Shown here piece by piece: positions 46,261 to 58,123 of a stretch of 64,000 nucleotides of DNA. The stretch spans positions 1,054,001 to 1,118,000 of the forward strand of contig CP114122.1 in NCBI GenBank assembly GCA_029959195.1, read 5' to 3'. The first letter of the stretch is position 1; every line of letters starts with the position of its first letter. Both the position numbers and the translations under genes were made by a program. The notes under the pieces are model-generated. The model had not been told where the DNA came from, made no database searches, and saw only the letters and a list, made by a program, of their open reading frames with translations. This stretch comes from Dictyophora rubrovolvata. Taxonomy: Eukaryota > Basidiomycota > Agaricomycetes > Phallales > Phallaceae.

Positions 46261-47323
46261 TTAGAAATCAAAACTTTTGTTCAGGTCTTTATGCAGGAGC
46301 TCCTTCATACCAAGTGGTAGGATGGGCTGATCGAGTTTATCAGCGACATACCCTTTGGAAAAAATGATTGAACCAAAGAACAGAAATGAAAGAACATTGA
46401 AAAATACGCACGAAATGGCATTTCAACACTTTCTCGAGCATTGAAAACTATTGTAGGGAAATCCTTGAGGAAAATCAGTAAACCTGCCAGAAAGAATATT
46501 CGGTTAAGCATACTGTATAAGGAATCTGGTCTAGAGGAACTAGTTGGGGTGAGGATGACTGCGCGAGACATGAGGTGGAAAAAAGGTCAAACTTTTGTCT
46601 GAGACAACTAATTTAGTAACACCTAATGCGGTATCCGTTGTCATTTGAACTGGGCCCAGGTGCCTTGAGGGAAACCCGTGAACCCTAAGTTCCGAGGTTC
46701 GATCTCTCGGTGGATCATCTCCTACAGGGAATCCGACGTTAAATAATATCTATACAAAACAAAAATATGACTAACCTAGTATTCCCTAAACAAACGTACA
46801 GATTCCGACTTTATAAAAGGTTGATTTCTTTTCCTACGGCAAAACTTACTCCAAAGAGAAACAAGGAAAACCGGCCATCTCCATCATCCGGGGAGAGTAC
46901 CTGTTTTGCCTTGGGATCCAAAAGACAAATCTTATCCAATGGAACGCCTTCCAATTCTGCGAGCTCAAGAATCCCAGTAGTATATCCTTTTCCTGTTGCC
47001 TGGTCTGCGCCGGTCACGTCTTCGAAAATCCTGCTCAAAGAGTTCACCGATGTTTTGGACAAATGTGTGAAGTACACTTGGGAGTCTTTTCCTGATAATA
47101 AAAGCATTTGCTGGAATTTTGAAAGATAATTTGTGAGCACGAAAGTTACTAACGTGTTTAAGAAACTTGGCGAACCTACACGATATTCTAGCTCAACCCA
47201 TTCGGGAATTGTTTTAGTATCTCGGTCGTCTTCTTCCATGTGTTCTTTATTGAATATCAAAAAAAAAAATAGATAATTAATAAAACAATAATTTCAAGAT
47301 TTACCTATAACAAATGTAACCAT
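46261..47323 (-). CDS. SFM1: SFM1-like SPOUT methyltransferase
   Basis: SAM-dependent SPOUT-fold enzyme; yeast Sfm1 methylates an arginine of ribosomal protein Rps3. A tiny first exon gives MVTFVI, joined over an intron to EHMEEDDRDTKTIPEWVELE. Further blocks are VYFTHLSKTSVNSLSRIFED, GILELAELEGVPLDKICLLD, KQVLSPDDGDGRFSLFLFG, GDDPPRDRTSELR, HLGPVQMTTDTALGVTKLVV, DFPTIVFNARESVEMPFRY and the end PLGMKELLHKDLNKSFDF. The TTDTALGVT and GPVQM stretch forms the SAM pocket. The exact splice before DFPTIV is not certain. It reads away from the carnosine methyltransferase gene with only 138 bases between starts. Confidence 0.93.
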
Positions 47324-47461
47324 CTCTCAGAGGCAATCTGCTCCGAAGAAGTCAGGACAACTGGCACTCGGCGGACATGACGTGACTTTCCCACGCCAAT
47401 TCAAACTGCATTGAAACCTTGCCTGAGGTTCAGATCTTATCATCCATCTAGCGTGTCGTCG
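47324..47461. promoter_or_regulatory. Bidirectional promoter, SFM1 / carnosine N-methyltransferase
   Basis: Only 138 bases separate the two start codons, so both genes share it. It contains TGACGTGA at 47378-47385, a CRE/ATF-like site, and a CCAAT box at 47396-47400, which is a common constitutive element in fungi. Confidence 0.6.
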
Positions 47462-49307
47462 ATGTCATATACGGAGCAAGAACAACTGGAAGAACAGAAT
47501 TATCTCTTGAATATCATAGCTACTTTTCAACGATATGAACAGTATTCGGTATGACTCGCGAATTCACTGTCATTTGGGATGACTCACATGTGCTAGATTT
47601 CCGCCAATAATCGCAGAAGAAAAGACTTTCTCCGCTTGCCCCCAAAAGACCAAGAGCTTCTTGAGTCTATAGGCTGGAAAAAGAAATTGGATCGAGTAGA
47701 TGCAGCTATCCAAGCCAATGCCCGATTTCTTGGCAGAATCGTTATGAATCCGGAGATATATGAACGGGACGCTGTGCAAAGTGGGGGTGAGGAAGAAGAG
47801 GAAGGAGGGGAGCCCCAGGAACATTTCCCTCAGAATTCGTCAGGTAATGATATATTTTGAATATGGATGGTAAATGAGTGTATTGATTCGTGTTAGAGTC
47901 CAATAGTCATAGTCATGCGCATTCCATCGGGTCTGCATTCGAACACAGTCATTCGGGGCATCCTCATGGAAGTACCCATAATTCTCGTTTTTTCAAACCG
48001 AATCCCATTGAGTCGGATATGGACAAATTGCGCAGTACACTCAAACAGATAGTCAGAGACTGGGGCGAAGAGGTATGTGTGCATTCTCAGAAGGTTGACT
48101 GCCTGTGTCTCAACACTCAACGGCCAACTTAGGGCAAATTTGAGCGTGATACATGTTATTTACCTATGACAGAAGCTCTCTTGAAGTATTACTCACATGT
48201 TCCCGAGTCAGAAAGGTAACCCCCGTCTTTATCCCTCTAAGTTTAGTGTCCAATAAAGCTAACATGCTTTTTCAAAAGACGAAATTATCGTGTTCTAGTT
48301 CCAGGCGCTGGATTAGCTAGACTAACACTTGATGTAGCCAAACTTGGTATGTTCGATATATGTTTTGGGGGCGGAGAGAAAAACTTTATCCTGTTTTCCA
48401 GGCTTCGCCTGCCAAGGAAACGAATTTTCGCATTACATGTTGCTAGCCTCTTACTTCGTCCTAAACAGGTACGTTTTACTGATACCCCGGGTACCCCCGC
48501 CTCAAAGGAAATATATTGTTTTTCTTGTAGAACACAAAAATTACACGAGCATACGATATATCCATATATTCACTCATTTTCGAATACCCTAAGCAGCTCA
48601 CACATGCTTAGACCAATCACAATTCCAGACGTTCTTCCGTCTGATATACCTCCAGGTTCTGATTTCTCATTAGTAGCTGGTATGAATTTCCCTTGAAACC
48701 GAGTCTATGTTTACGCCATTTGCTATAGGAGATTTTGAAGAAATCTATGGGGCCCAAGAAAATGACCCTCGAGGTCATGAGTCTCAGGTGGGCAAATGGG
48801 ACGCGATTCTCACCTGTTTTTTCATTGATACGGTGAAGCAACATGCCTTGCTCTTCACATGGAATCTAATTTCTCTCGTTAAAGGCCAAAAATATCATTA
48901 ATTATTTACGTATTATACATAGAATATTAAGACCCGATGGTGTCTGGATAAATCTTGGTAAGCGGGATTTATATATTATCTTGTCCTGTAACTAAATCCC
49001 CTGATATTAAGGGCCTCTATTATGGCATTTTGAGAATAATGCGTCCGGAGATGCTTCCGTAGAGGTCGATTTAGAAGAAATAAAAAATCTCGCAAACAAA
49101 ATAGGATTCGACATTCAAGTAAGTTTAGCTCCCTAATTTTATGTATTTATAAAATGATTTGTTTCTAAACTACTGTTTTAGCAAGAGCGCGTTATCGAGA
49201 CAACCTACACCTCAGATAGAAAATCGATGCTCGGGTACATCTACAGAGCTGAGTTTTGGGTTGCCACAAAGAAACGAACAAATTCTGTCAATGAGAAGCC
49301 CAATTAA
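47462..49307 (+). CDS. Carnosine N-methyltransferase family (N2227-like) protein
   Basis: SAM-dependent methyltransferase; the animal member makes anserine from carnosine, and the fungal substrate is unknown. The start is MSYTEQEQLEEQNYLLNIIA. The helical N-terminal part is DFLRLPPKDQELLESIGWKK, then VDAAIQANARFLGRI. A low-complexity His/Ser-rich insert follows (SNSHSHAHSIGSAFEHSHSG). The catalytic part includes LKQIVRDWGEE, GKFERDTCYLPMTEAL, YRVLVPGAGLARLTLDVAKL (SAM motif GAG-L), [60 protein letters not shown] and IETTYTSDRKSMLGYIY. It ends NSVNEKPN and a stop. About nine introns. All family blocks are present in order. Confidence 0.93.
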
Positions 49308-49950
49308 GGATGACTGGCGACGACGGTGCCAAAGATAATTAAATAAAAACGTGTTCGCGGCTTTATGAGCGTTATTATATACATTAAAAACACATTGTTA
49401 TGTGATTATAACGAGGGTGTATGCACATACATCATCTTATACCAATCTTCCCTTAATATTTATGCTTGGCTGGCCTGCCTCTCCGAAATCATATACGGTA
49501 CAACCGCAGGAAGTATGCAAATAAATAATCAAACGTTCGATCGTGCGAGCACTCCATCGGCACTTCTAATACCGATTTCCGGAACGTCTTTCTACTTGTT
49601 ATGTACTCTCTTCGTCATCAGAATCTATAACATACACCTGCGTATATAAAAATGTATATACATATAACTACAAATTCCAATTGTATTCTGTTTATTAAGA
49701 ATTCGACTATTAATAGCGTCCAACGTTGTCTACTACATTATTTATTCTATGGGATGATCGAGAGCAATAAATTCCATTGTTGGAGTCGAAGTGTACAATC
49801 TCCTGAGCCGGGAGTAAAATCCGTCTGTGTGCCAGCAGTTTGGGATAGTTCCCGATGCGAGAGGATTAAAGCCATCTATGTGAAAGGGGGAGAGGGATCC
49901 TAAATATATCATGAACAAAGGGATGATAGACTCCATACCTATTTGTCAGT
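49308..49950. other. Spacer between convergent genes
   Basis: Two plus-strand frames near 49365-49649 and 49652-49903 have no domain features, and the region is AT-rich. It holds the 3' ends of the carnosine methyltransferase and GT90 genes. Confidence 0.5.
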
Positions 49951-52199
49951 TCAATTCAGGGTCCAGGACTCCCGGTCGTCCGCCCACAAGCGGGAATATT
50001 CTAAACACAAGCGATAGACATATGCTGTACATTTTTGAAATGGTTAGATAGAGACAAAAAGGGTGCACATTAAAAATTTGGAAAACAAACCTTCCATATC
50101 AACTTTACGAGCTGTCGTTCGTTTCCATTTTTGACTATCCTTTGCGATTTTTTGTAAGAGATGGTCGTTTCCGGTCATCGTCTGGTTCAAAGAGGAATCA
50201 GCAGCTTCTAACATGGATGGGGTTGGACCGGAGAAAAATGCATATATATTGTAAATTTCCCTGTAAGATTGAGAAATAGGAATATAATGAACCCTGAGAA
50301 GAAGAAGAAAAGACGATCAGAAAAAAAAACAAGCTAATCCATAAACAGTTGCATCAATTCTTAGACATACCATGGTTGAATCCAATCCGTAAAAAATTCT
50401 CGATATACCGTGGATTTCAAAAGAGCGCTCCCAGATGCTAAGAATGCCATCGATCGGGCGGAATATCCCATTCCGTCCAAGTCAATAAGGTATTTGTGTG
50501 CCCAGTGTTCGCCAAGCGGTACAGTCTGCGCGAACCGGAACTGTTTGTAAATGCGATCGCACCCTCCGTTCTCAGGTTTACAAGCAGTTGCTCTCGTAAA
50601 TCCGACATCCATAATATCAGAGTTTAAGCTATCGAGAGGGACAGGGACGGAAATCAATTGTCCTGATTCCGGATATTTCAATGTGACCCTGCGAGTGATT
50701 TTCGATTCGCTTCCGGCCATTTCGACGAATCTGGCAAAATTCATCAGCGAATCAATGGCAACCAATTACGAAACAGCTTTAATTAAAACAATACCTTTGA
50801 CGCTGATAAGAAAATGAGAATCCTGCCGGAGTGCTCCCACCACCCGTGGTTGCGCCCCTCCAAAAAATCTTGTTAGTTTTATTCTCCCAAGGCAATTCGA
50901 GATCATCTATTTCCTTGGGGACAGCTGTCTTTTTCTTATCCCAGCCATAAGTGTATTTCGGACTCGGCGAGTAATAATAGTGACTTGGAATCAGCAGATC
51001 ACTAAATCCAGGGGCTTTTCCGGGAGAAAGAATAGGCAAAAGAACGGGAATAGTGCGCCAATCACTGAAGAAATGACCTTGCTGATATCGCGCCCATGCA
51101 TTATTGCAGAAATCAAAGACATCGTCTGGTCGCGAGGCAAAGTGAAAATCCAGATCAACTCCATTCACATCATGCAGTGCGACCTGAGGTTTCTGAAACG
51201 ATGGCTGGCTGCGGTACGAACCAAAGAGCTTGCGCGCTGCTGAAGTAGGTTCGCATGTAACTCTAAACGCTTCCCAGACATTTCCACCACCACGCCAATC
51301 ATGAATGAAATCGTTTACAAGCTTGTCGAGGGAATCTAATGGAGCAAAAATTATCAATGGCCAACTCGTTCGCCATGATGGTGCATGCATACCAGAAGAA
51401 TTGTGTAAAGGGCTGTCTTGCTTCTGTTCCCACGGAACCAAAACACGGCCTTCTGCTTTGCTGTTGATAGGGAAGTACATGTCAGGAAGCTTAAATTAAA
51501 CGAGCGTCAGATGTTATGAAAATTAAAAAAAGCAAGGTTCTAAAGAAATGAAGCCTACCTTGTGTACAAACTTGTCCATCATACGTTGAAACCCACTTGC
51601 ACGGGATTTTCCTTCCTTATCGATATAATTTTTCTCGATTCGCAACATCGACGTGTTGCCGTTCTTAAGTTCTACTAGCTCGATTGAAGGTAAACGTCCC
51701 GCCTTGAGGGAGAAATTTAGAAAAGCCCCAGTAAAATAGAGTAGTGAAAATGAAAACTCACAAAGTGAACGCGTTCTCTGAACTCCTGTCCGGATAGCTC
51801 CCAAAAAGGCAAGAAGTCTTTCATTAGGCTATCGTACTCGTCGATTATCGTGACGTTATTTTCGATAGCAAAGTTGAACCAGTCATCGAAACCTTTAGGT
51901 GGATTGTGATTGTAGCGTCGGCGATATTCGTCAGTCGCAGCTTCTAACGTAGTGCTTTGCGACGACAGGAGATGATTGTACTTTTCAGTTGCCTCAGCCA
52001 TCAAAAGGTTGATAGGGTGAGACTGTGCTTGTAATGACGGCGTTGTTGCTGTTGCATTCGAAGAGGAGCCGGTTGAAGAGACTAGAGAACCCCATTGTGT
52101 AACAACGTACGGGGAAATCAAAAGAGGGATTTCAAGCAAAAGAAAGGTAATAAGGAATGTGGCAAAGCCTGAGGCAATAAGGATCCAACCGCCGCCCAT
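49951..52199 (-). CDS. CAP10-like glycosyltransferase (GT90), paralog 1
   Basis: Type II Golgi membrane enzyme; relatives such as cryptococcal CAP10/Cxt1 build surface glycans, often as xylosyltransferases. The start MGGGWILIASGFATFLITFL gives a signal-anchor. The luminal part has YRRRYNHNPPKGFDDWFNFA, IIDEYDSLMKDFLPFWELSG, MYFPINSKAEGRVLVPWEQ, WRGGGNVWEAFRVTCEPTSA, FCNNAWARYQQGHFFSDWRT, PSHYYYSP, IFWRGATTGG, and RIYKQFRFAQTVPLGEHWAH followed by KYLIDLDGMGYSARSMAFLA, the GT90 signature with its Asp. The tail exon reads AYVYRLCLEYSRLWADDRES and WTLN. It is closely related to the gene at the window's right end. Seven or so introns; intact. Confidence 0.93.
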
Positions 52200-52481
52200 T
52201 GCAGTGCGAGGATGGTAGATAGAGAAAAAGAAAGGAGTGGATAGGGTTTTATAAGCGCGAATGGAGTAAATAGAAGAAAACCTGGTGAGTCTGACGATTG
52301 GCTTAAGCGCGTCAATTAAATTGAACGGCTGTTAAGATGCCTTTTTCTGAAACGGGAAATTGGGTTGCAAGTGATACGCGTCGGAGAACGCACTGCGAAT
52401 GGGAATGCTTTAGTTTTCAAGGCAGGTGACAAATATTTATCCCATCAGGAAAAAGTGACGAAACTAGCATTGTTTTTGAAA
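52200..52481 (-). promoter_or_regulatory. Upstream region of GT90 paralog 1
   Basis: This is the likely promoter of the minus-strand glycosyltransferase gene. I see TATA-like attttataa on the plus strand near 52245, which reads TTATAAAA on the minus strand about 45-55 bases before the ATG. Confidence 0.4.
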
Positions 52482-52631
52482 TACAGTCGAACCCCTCATA
52501 ACCCATACCCATCGGGAGTTACCAAAAACCTATGAGTTATCGCGGGTTATGGGATACAGTCGAACCTCTCATAACCCATACTCGTCGGGAGTCACCAAAA
52601 CCTATGGGTTATCGCGCGGGGGTTATGGGGT
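52482..52631. repeat. Two tandem copies of a hairpin-forming, TIR-like 73-77 bp unit
   Basis: Each copy opens TACAGTCGAACCyCTCATAAC and closes with GGTTATGGG(A/G)TAC, and each contains ataacccata facing ctatgrgttat, so it can fold on itself. The copies abut, joined at a TA. The CAGTCGAACCTC start resembles terminal repeats of pogo/Fot1-class (Tc1-mariner) DNA transposons, which insert at TA. No transposase is nearby. It could be a small nonautonomous element inserted beside its own kind or a solo-end tandem. Confidence 0.6.
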
Positions 52632-53498
52632 ACATACAATGGTTTGCAGAGCCAGAGTGGGGTGGGGAACTGAATGAGCCCTGCTTAGTGATGCTGCATC
52701 AAGATGATTCGAAGCCATTCAATTCGTCGTCGGGACTGCGTTATTTTTACCCTGATATACGGCCGGAAGACCTAGGGAATTTTTCACATGTAAGCAAGTA
52801 TGTATACAGGCTTATACACTGGCATCAGTCGCTGTAGATACATACGTTGTTTGAAGTCGATTGAGATGAACCACTGGCAGCGATGATGATACGCTGCACA
52901 AATGAAACTTCCACCTCATATGAAGCATATGAAGAGAGGATTTGTTGTGATATCAACTAAAATAATGAGATATGAGATATACTCAACTGACAGCGATATG
53001 AAATCGACAACGTGCTAGTGCATGATCACAGTGGAGCAGGGTAACTACAGAGACGAGTGACGGCATTTGTGACTCCCGAGTCAGAACTCGTCATCTCGGA
53101 GTCCCTCATTCAAAATCTCAAAAATCTTATCAACGTGCCTTGTTTAATCTAAATATATTCTGGGACGTTTCGAGGGCAGATTACTTGTGAATGAACAGCG
53201 GAAATCACCTGTCGGCCAATGTCGAGCCATCATATCATCAAAATTACCTTACTTAAAATTAGCGTCAAATTAATAGCACTCAAGCTGGCGTTTAGCCTTG
53301 TTTTCATGAATTCGGAAAATAAGTAGGATGGCCGCACATTGTTTTCGACACAGCCACAACTCGAATCCTATGTACACCCCGAGTAACCCGCCCCTCCTAC
53401 ATATATCGACAACGTGTAGATACAACACAGCTTCTCTGCGGTATAAACTTTAAAAGTTAAATTTACAATGTATAACATAACAGCGTCCATGCGCAGCC
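52632..53498. other. Spacer between two minus-strand genes
   Basis: A plus-strand frame ends near 52837 with PEDLGNFSHVSKYVYRLIHW; no family is recognised and it starts inside the hairpin repeat. The remainder is AT-rich without features. Confidence 0.45.
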
Positions 53499-55409
53499 CT
53501 AAGTGGAAAAAATCCCCAAAATTTTGAACGGTGCTACACCGCGACCTTCTTCTCCAAGAAGTTCACATTGAACGAAATGAGATCCAGCTGCCACATAATG
53601 ATCAATCGTTTTCAATCTACGAAAATTAAAAGGCAAAAGGCACATGAAGAGCATAGTCAGGTCGTGCAAGTTCAGGATCATCGGAAGAAAAATGACTTAC
53701 GCTGGTCCCGGAGGCCCGTCATCCTGATTCCAAATTTCAACAGCACCCGCTACGTTGTCATCAACCCAACACTTTACCCCACTCAATAGATTACTTTCCT
53801 TTTCTTCCCGCCAATAATAAAGCGCAACGTCACCATTGCTCATTTTCATGGGGACACGTAGTCGGCTAGTAGGGAGCGTAGAATACCAGTAGTGTGCACC
53901 ACTTCCGCCATCAGTAGTGCTCGCGCCTTTTGGAGGATGATAAGTATGCCATCCAGACCCATAAAACAATGACGGCGGCAAAGGATTGATCAAATCATTA
54001 GCGCTAACACACCAAGGCTTGACTTCACGGAAGTTTGTCAACTCATGAGGCCGCATGCGCAATTTCACAGGTGGCACGCGGAACGGTAAGAAATCAGAGT
54101 TGGAACCCGGCTCTTTTGTCGAACTATCCTCTCCATGGTCCGTCCCATCGTTTTCCATCGGAGAACCTTTGCGGATTCCGACTCCTGCCAAAAGACCTTT
54201 CGAGTCTGGTGGACCTCTAGATTGTCCAATTGGAAACGTGGGAACTTCGAAACCCGTTCCAGTTGCAGAAGCCCACCCAAGGCAAATTTGAGATTGGAAA
54301 TATGATATCAAAACATCTGCTATAAGCTCATGGCCTGCAGAATTCGCAAGAACTGGATCGGCGAAGTAATGATCGATAGAACTCGGAGAAGTAAGATGTT
54401 GTGGATACAAGACAGGCTTGATGCTTATGTGTGGGACATCGTAGTACTGGGCGACCACAGTGTGTAAGATTTCGGGTCCGGTAAAGCCGTGGACATGTTG
54501 AATTTGTGGACTGAAATGGCCGAAAATAAGAACTGCTGGAGAATCCGGACGAATCAAAAGTGAGCGGACGAGCAACTCGAAATGTTCCATCCATTCAGGT
54601 TCACTGTAATGGGTATTGAGATTCCACATCGTGTTTGAACGCTAGCAAAAAAAAAGCATACTTTGGATCCTCGGTGTCGAAATCGAGAATGATCAAGTCA
54701 CTTTGATCTGGAATATGGTGACTGTGGCAAAAAGAAAAATAGGCCGAAGTTGTGCGGCGAACAGCGCCGTTGGTCAGTTCCGATGCCGGATGGGGGAATA
54801 TTTCGTTCCACCATTGAAAAAAGCGAGAAGGATAGCACGATGGAGATATAGGATCGTTTCCAGCACCGTGGCATGCAGAAACTATTAACGATGATCAAAT
54901 CAGTCAAAAGATTGCTGCGTTAAGAGTGAAATTAACAAACTTGATCCGCCTAGCACGCTGATCGTGACGGGCAACCCAGACAGGGCTTTACGAATGACTT
55001 TCTGTACTCGTGCTCCGCTGCCTAGGTGAAGTTTTGATTTCAATAAAGTATGAGAACCGTATTTCTGCGCCAAAGTATCCCCCGGGCCATATATAGGACA
55101 AAAGTCGAATGGTGGTGGACTGGCCTCCGTCGTGTTCAAATAATCTTTTGGTATTAAATTTGAATTGGGGTACGATAAATGGTGGTATTCTCCAACATGA
55201 GATGAGAAAATCTTGATGCAAAGAAAGAAAAAAAGAACGACAGAAACGAAAACCCATATTCGGATGCCGGTCAAACGAGGAGGAATTCGATACGATTTTT
55301 CAGCCTCTGGATGCGACGATGACTTTCCAGGAGGAGTTGGTATCCGAGGGAAAATGGACTGAGAGGGGTCTGGAGTCCCAAATCCGTATGAACGTCGTTG
55401 AGTCGACAT
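53499..55409 (-). CDS. SGNH-hydrolase-like type II membrane protein (capsule-associated type)
   Basis: Predicted Golgi or plasma-membrane protein with an SGNH/GDSL-like lumenal domain, a family found next to or with capsule-type glycan genes in basidiomycetes; such enzymes may acetylate or deacetylate polysaccharide. The cytoplasmic part is Ser/Pro-rich (MSTQRRSYGFGTPDP). A hydrophobic anchor (IWVFVSVVLFFFLCIKIF) follows at about residues 50-68. The domain starts VTISVLGGSISACHG, with Ser as block I nucleophile. It continues FFQWWNEIFPHPASELTNGA, DLIILDFDTEDP and AVLIFGHFSPQIQ, and YFADPVLANSAGHELIADVL supplies the Asp and His. A Trp-rich C-terminal beta part (YGSGWHTYHPPKG) ends GVAPFKILGIFST. 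Three introns or so; intact. The biochemical activity is inferred. Confidence 0.82.
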
Positions 55410-57083
55410 GCTGGGCGATGGACGGGGAACAAGAGCAGTTGACAGATGGACTTGTGGGCGTCTTGATGTTTGATGTGGCCGGCTTTGTCGCCGACAGTTC
55501 TGTCAGTGAACCCCGAACCTGTAAGAAGGTAGTCTGTGTATATATATCTAACAAGAATAATGAACAGACTACGTTTGGGTCGCGCAGACCGTGTTATATG
55601 ATATAGCTATGATCAACGGTCTTCATTACTAACGAGTGTTATGGTATGGGTATGATTAAATCCTTTTCTCTTCTCTGCAATGAAGTCTTAACTAAACTCA
55701 TGTTCCCAGTAATAAATATCCGGAGTTGGGGTGTTATCTAACTGTTTACAGGGTTCCGAAGATTATGTGGTATATGATGTTTCAACTTTTGTCATGAAAT
55801 TTGATGTGCTCCTATCCGAGCTATCGTGGGTTCACACTCTCTTTAACTAACTCCTGGAATCAATTTGCTGAGAGATTTTGAATCTAGATAGCACACTATC
55901 TTCTTGCTACGACATGGCACAATCATCCAGACGTTCTAAGCCTTGGCATAGTTGTCAGTGTGAGGCTGAAATGTAGCCATTTCATCTTTCCTATTGTATA
56001 TCGCCATGTCATAGCCATTGCGATATGATATTAGCCACGGTTTAGCCACAAGTTGAGCAAAAAAATCATTGTTTCTCTGAAAGTTTGATGAGTAGTCACG
56101 ATGGCTAAGACATAATTTGCTTTGTTATTCAGGTTCAATGTGCCTGCTGCCTTGGAGTTAGATCAATGGGATCAGGGTAGGAAGAAATGCTGTTCCAAAG
56201 CAAGTACTATAAGTGCGGCTTGCAAGAAGGGGAAATTTTCTGCGCCGAGCTTCTGCTAAATCTTTTCGATTGAGATGGTCTTTTATTTCAGGCATGTGAA
56301 ACATTATTTAACAATCGGCTCATGTAGTAACCTTTCGTTCTCTTCAATGCTAGATCGATTATTCAACTAAGTGCGAAATACTATGTTCAATATACATTGG
56401 CATAAAACATATCAACCTAACAAGGAAACTCGCGCCGGAATCTCAGGTTTTTCGAGATATTCCATATCTAAGGAACTCTTTCCAATGTTGCGTTTAATCG
56501 CACAGACAAATTTTCAGGTACGTTATTTTTCGTGAACTTCCTCCCTTCGTGGCCCCGTTTCTTGGCTCGGGGGGAATTATGCATTTCTCTCCCGCATAAC
56601 TTACTTCAATAATCCAATGAAATAAGTGATAATCAGTAATTTTGCAGACAACCCATGGCTAGTCATCAGGTAGGATTGTTTGTGAGATACGAGGAATCTC
56701 GTTAATTATACTTCAAATAGCTTAAATATAGCTCAAAGCCTAAGGCAAAGACATTTCGGTCAACTCGGAGCCCTTAGTTTATTCAGCTCAGAATATCCTT
56801 GTTAGACGATGGATGTTTTCATTCCACATTTCATGAAGGATAGTTAGAAGCTTTATTTGAGGCTGGTGCGAGCCTGCCGTTCGTCCTCGTCAGGGGCTCA
56901 CATGGCCTAGGACTCGCCAAAGGCCAATCATGTCTTATCTCTTCACTAACATGGCTGGCGGGTTTTTTACTTTCGTATATTGCAAGCACTTTAGCCTCAG
57001 TGAGGCTCAGCCATTCCCGCCATGTGAAGCTCATAGATGAGATATATTGCAGCCCCTGCAAGGTCCATGATTTTTGTGCCAAC
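55410..57083. other. Spacer, no gene recognised
   Basis: About 1.7 kb with short random frames. A minus-strand frame at 56831-57163 overlaps the next gene's first exon and has no family features. Promoters of the SGNH-like gene and the zinc-finger gene should be at either end. Confidence 0.5.
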
Positions 57084-57752
57084 ATGAGCAACTGCGTCTC
57101 CGAGGGCTTTTGTGAGTTTTGCTCGTTGCTGAAGATATTCCTTTCTGAATCATTACCTTTCATGTTCCAGCTGGTTCAGAGGATCAGGAACAGTTTCCCT
57201 TGACATTCCTTAATCCACAGGATGTAGTAAGTCGCTTCGTATCATTTTTCAACATGCGTTTATTTTCTTCGTTTTAGAAATATTACGGCGTTCATGTCTA
57301 TGGCGAGAAAAGAAGTTTTAAATTGGACGATTTCATTATTTTCCTCCATCTGAGCGGATATTTCGGCTGCGGATTCCCGGGATGTAAGGAAAAGATGCTT
57401 GTTCCGAGCATCAACGAGATACGTGCGCATACAGCGGGTCACTTTTTAGAAACCAAGCAGTTTTTCTGTCTTGAATGGTGCGTCTCCCTCATGTGGCAGA
57501 TCGGAGTACTCACAATCGGCCTACCTGACAGCGGAGTGGGATTTGGAAGGAAAAATGAAGCCTCTAGACACTGTAGATCCAACAATAAAGGCCGAATTCA
57601 TGAATGCCTGTACTGTAGGTACGTATTATCGCTATTCTTCGAACTTAGGGTATGTGCTTGATAAACTCATGGGTCACAGACAAACATTTGATAGACCGGA
57701 TAACCTGCTGAGGCACCAGAGAGATTGCAGGGCCAGAAGAGGTTATTACTAG
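57084..57752 (+). CDS. Small C2H2-type zinc-finger protein
   Basis: Probable DNA-binding protein of unknown target. Four exons (57084-57111, 57171-57226, 57278-57618, 57680-57752) give a clean frame of 165 residues. A first finger-like unit is CGFPGCKEKMLVP followed by HTAGHF, with Cys pair and His pair. The C-terminal finger is made across the last intron: ECLYCRQTFDRPDNLLRHQ, then RDC, a C2HC variant with the usual DNLLRH helix. It ends with a basic RARRGYY. The exact starts of exons rest on splice signals and phase only; an upstream exon is possible. The second finger is convincing; overall function is not known. Confidence 0.65.
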
Positions 57753-58123
57753 ACGCAAAATAAGCGTGTATAGAAAGTATTGAACCGGCAAAGACGTTAT
57801 GCAAACAATTACATATGTAAACTCCTCGTTGAAATTTCTGAATAGGACTCTGAAGTATTTCAGTGTCATAAGCATTGAGTGTCAACAAAAAATGATATTG
57901 CACAAACACGTGAAATGACAGAAGATATTTTACATCGGACTCGGACATCTACAGTGGACAAGCTCAGGCCCAGGTCCGGTCCGGCAATTTCCTGATGTAA
58001 TCAGCCCATTTGATTGTGAAGGACCAGTCACATCAGTTTACTGGTCACACGAGGTTACAGCAACGAGCTAGGCACTACTTAAGCCAGTGGATTTTTGTTT
58101 TTGACTCTCTTCCATGTGAGAGA
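57753..58123. other. Spacer upstream of the SPIN90/Dip1 gene
   Basis: Short stretch with the 3' flank of the zinc-finger gene and the promoter of the next. No features stand out beyond overlapping random frames. Confidence 0.5.

Noticed and set aside
46305-46571. A separate small membrane protein gene
   Set aside because: The peptide FPTIVFNARESVEMPFR and its continuation are the C-terminal part of the SFM1-like gene; upstream hydrophobic text is intronic.
46685-46710. GGTTCGATCTC tRNA-like motif
   Set aside because: It lies in the SFM1 coding sequence (DRTSELR region) and no cloverleaf can be drawn.
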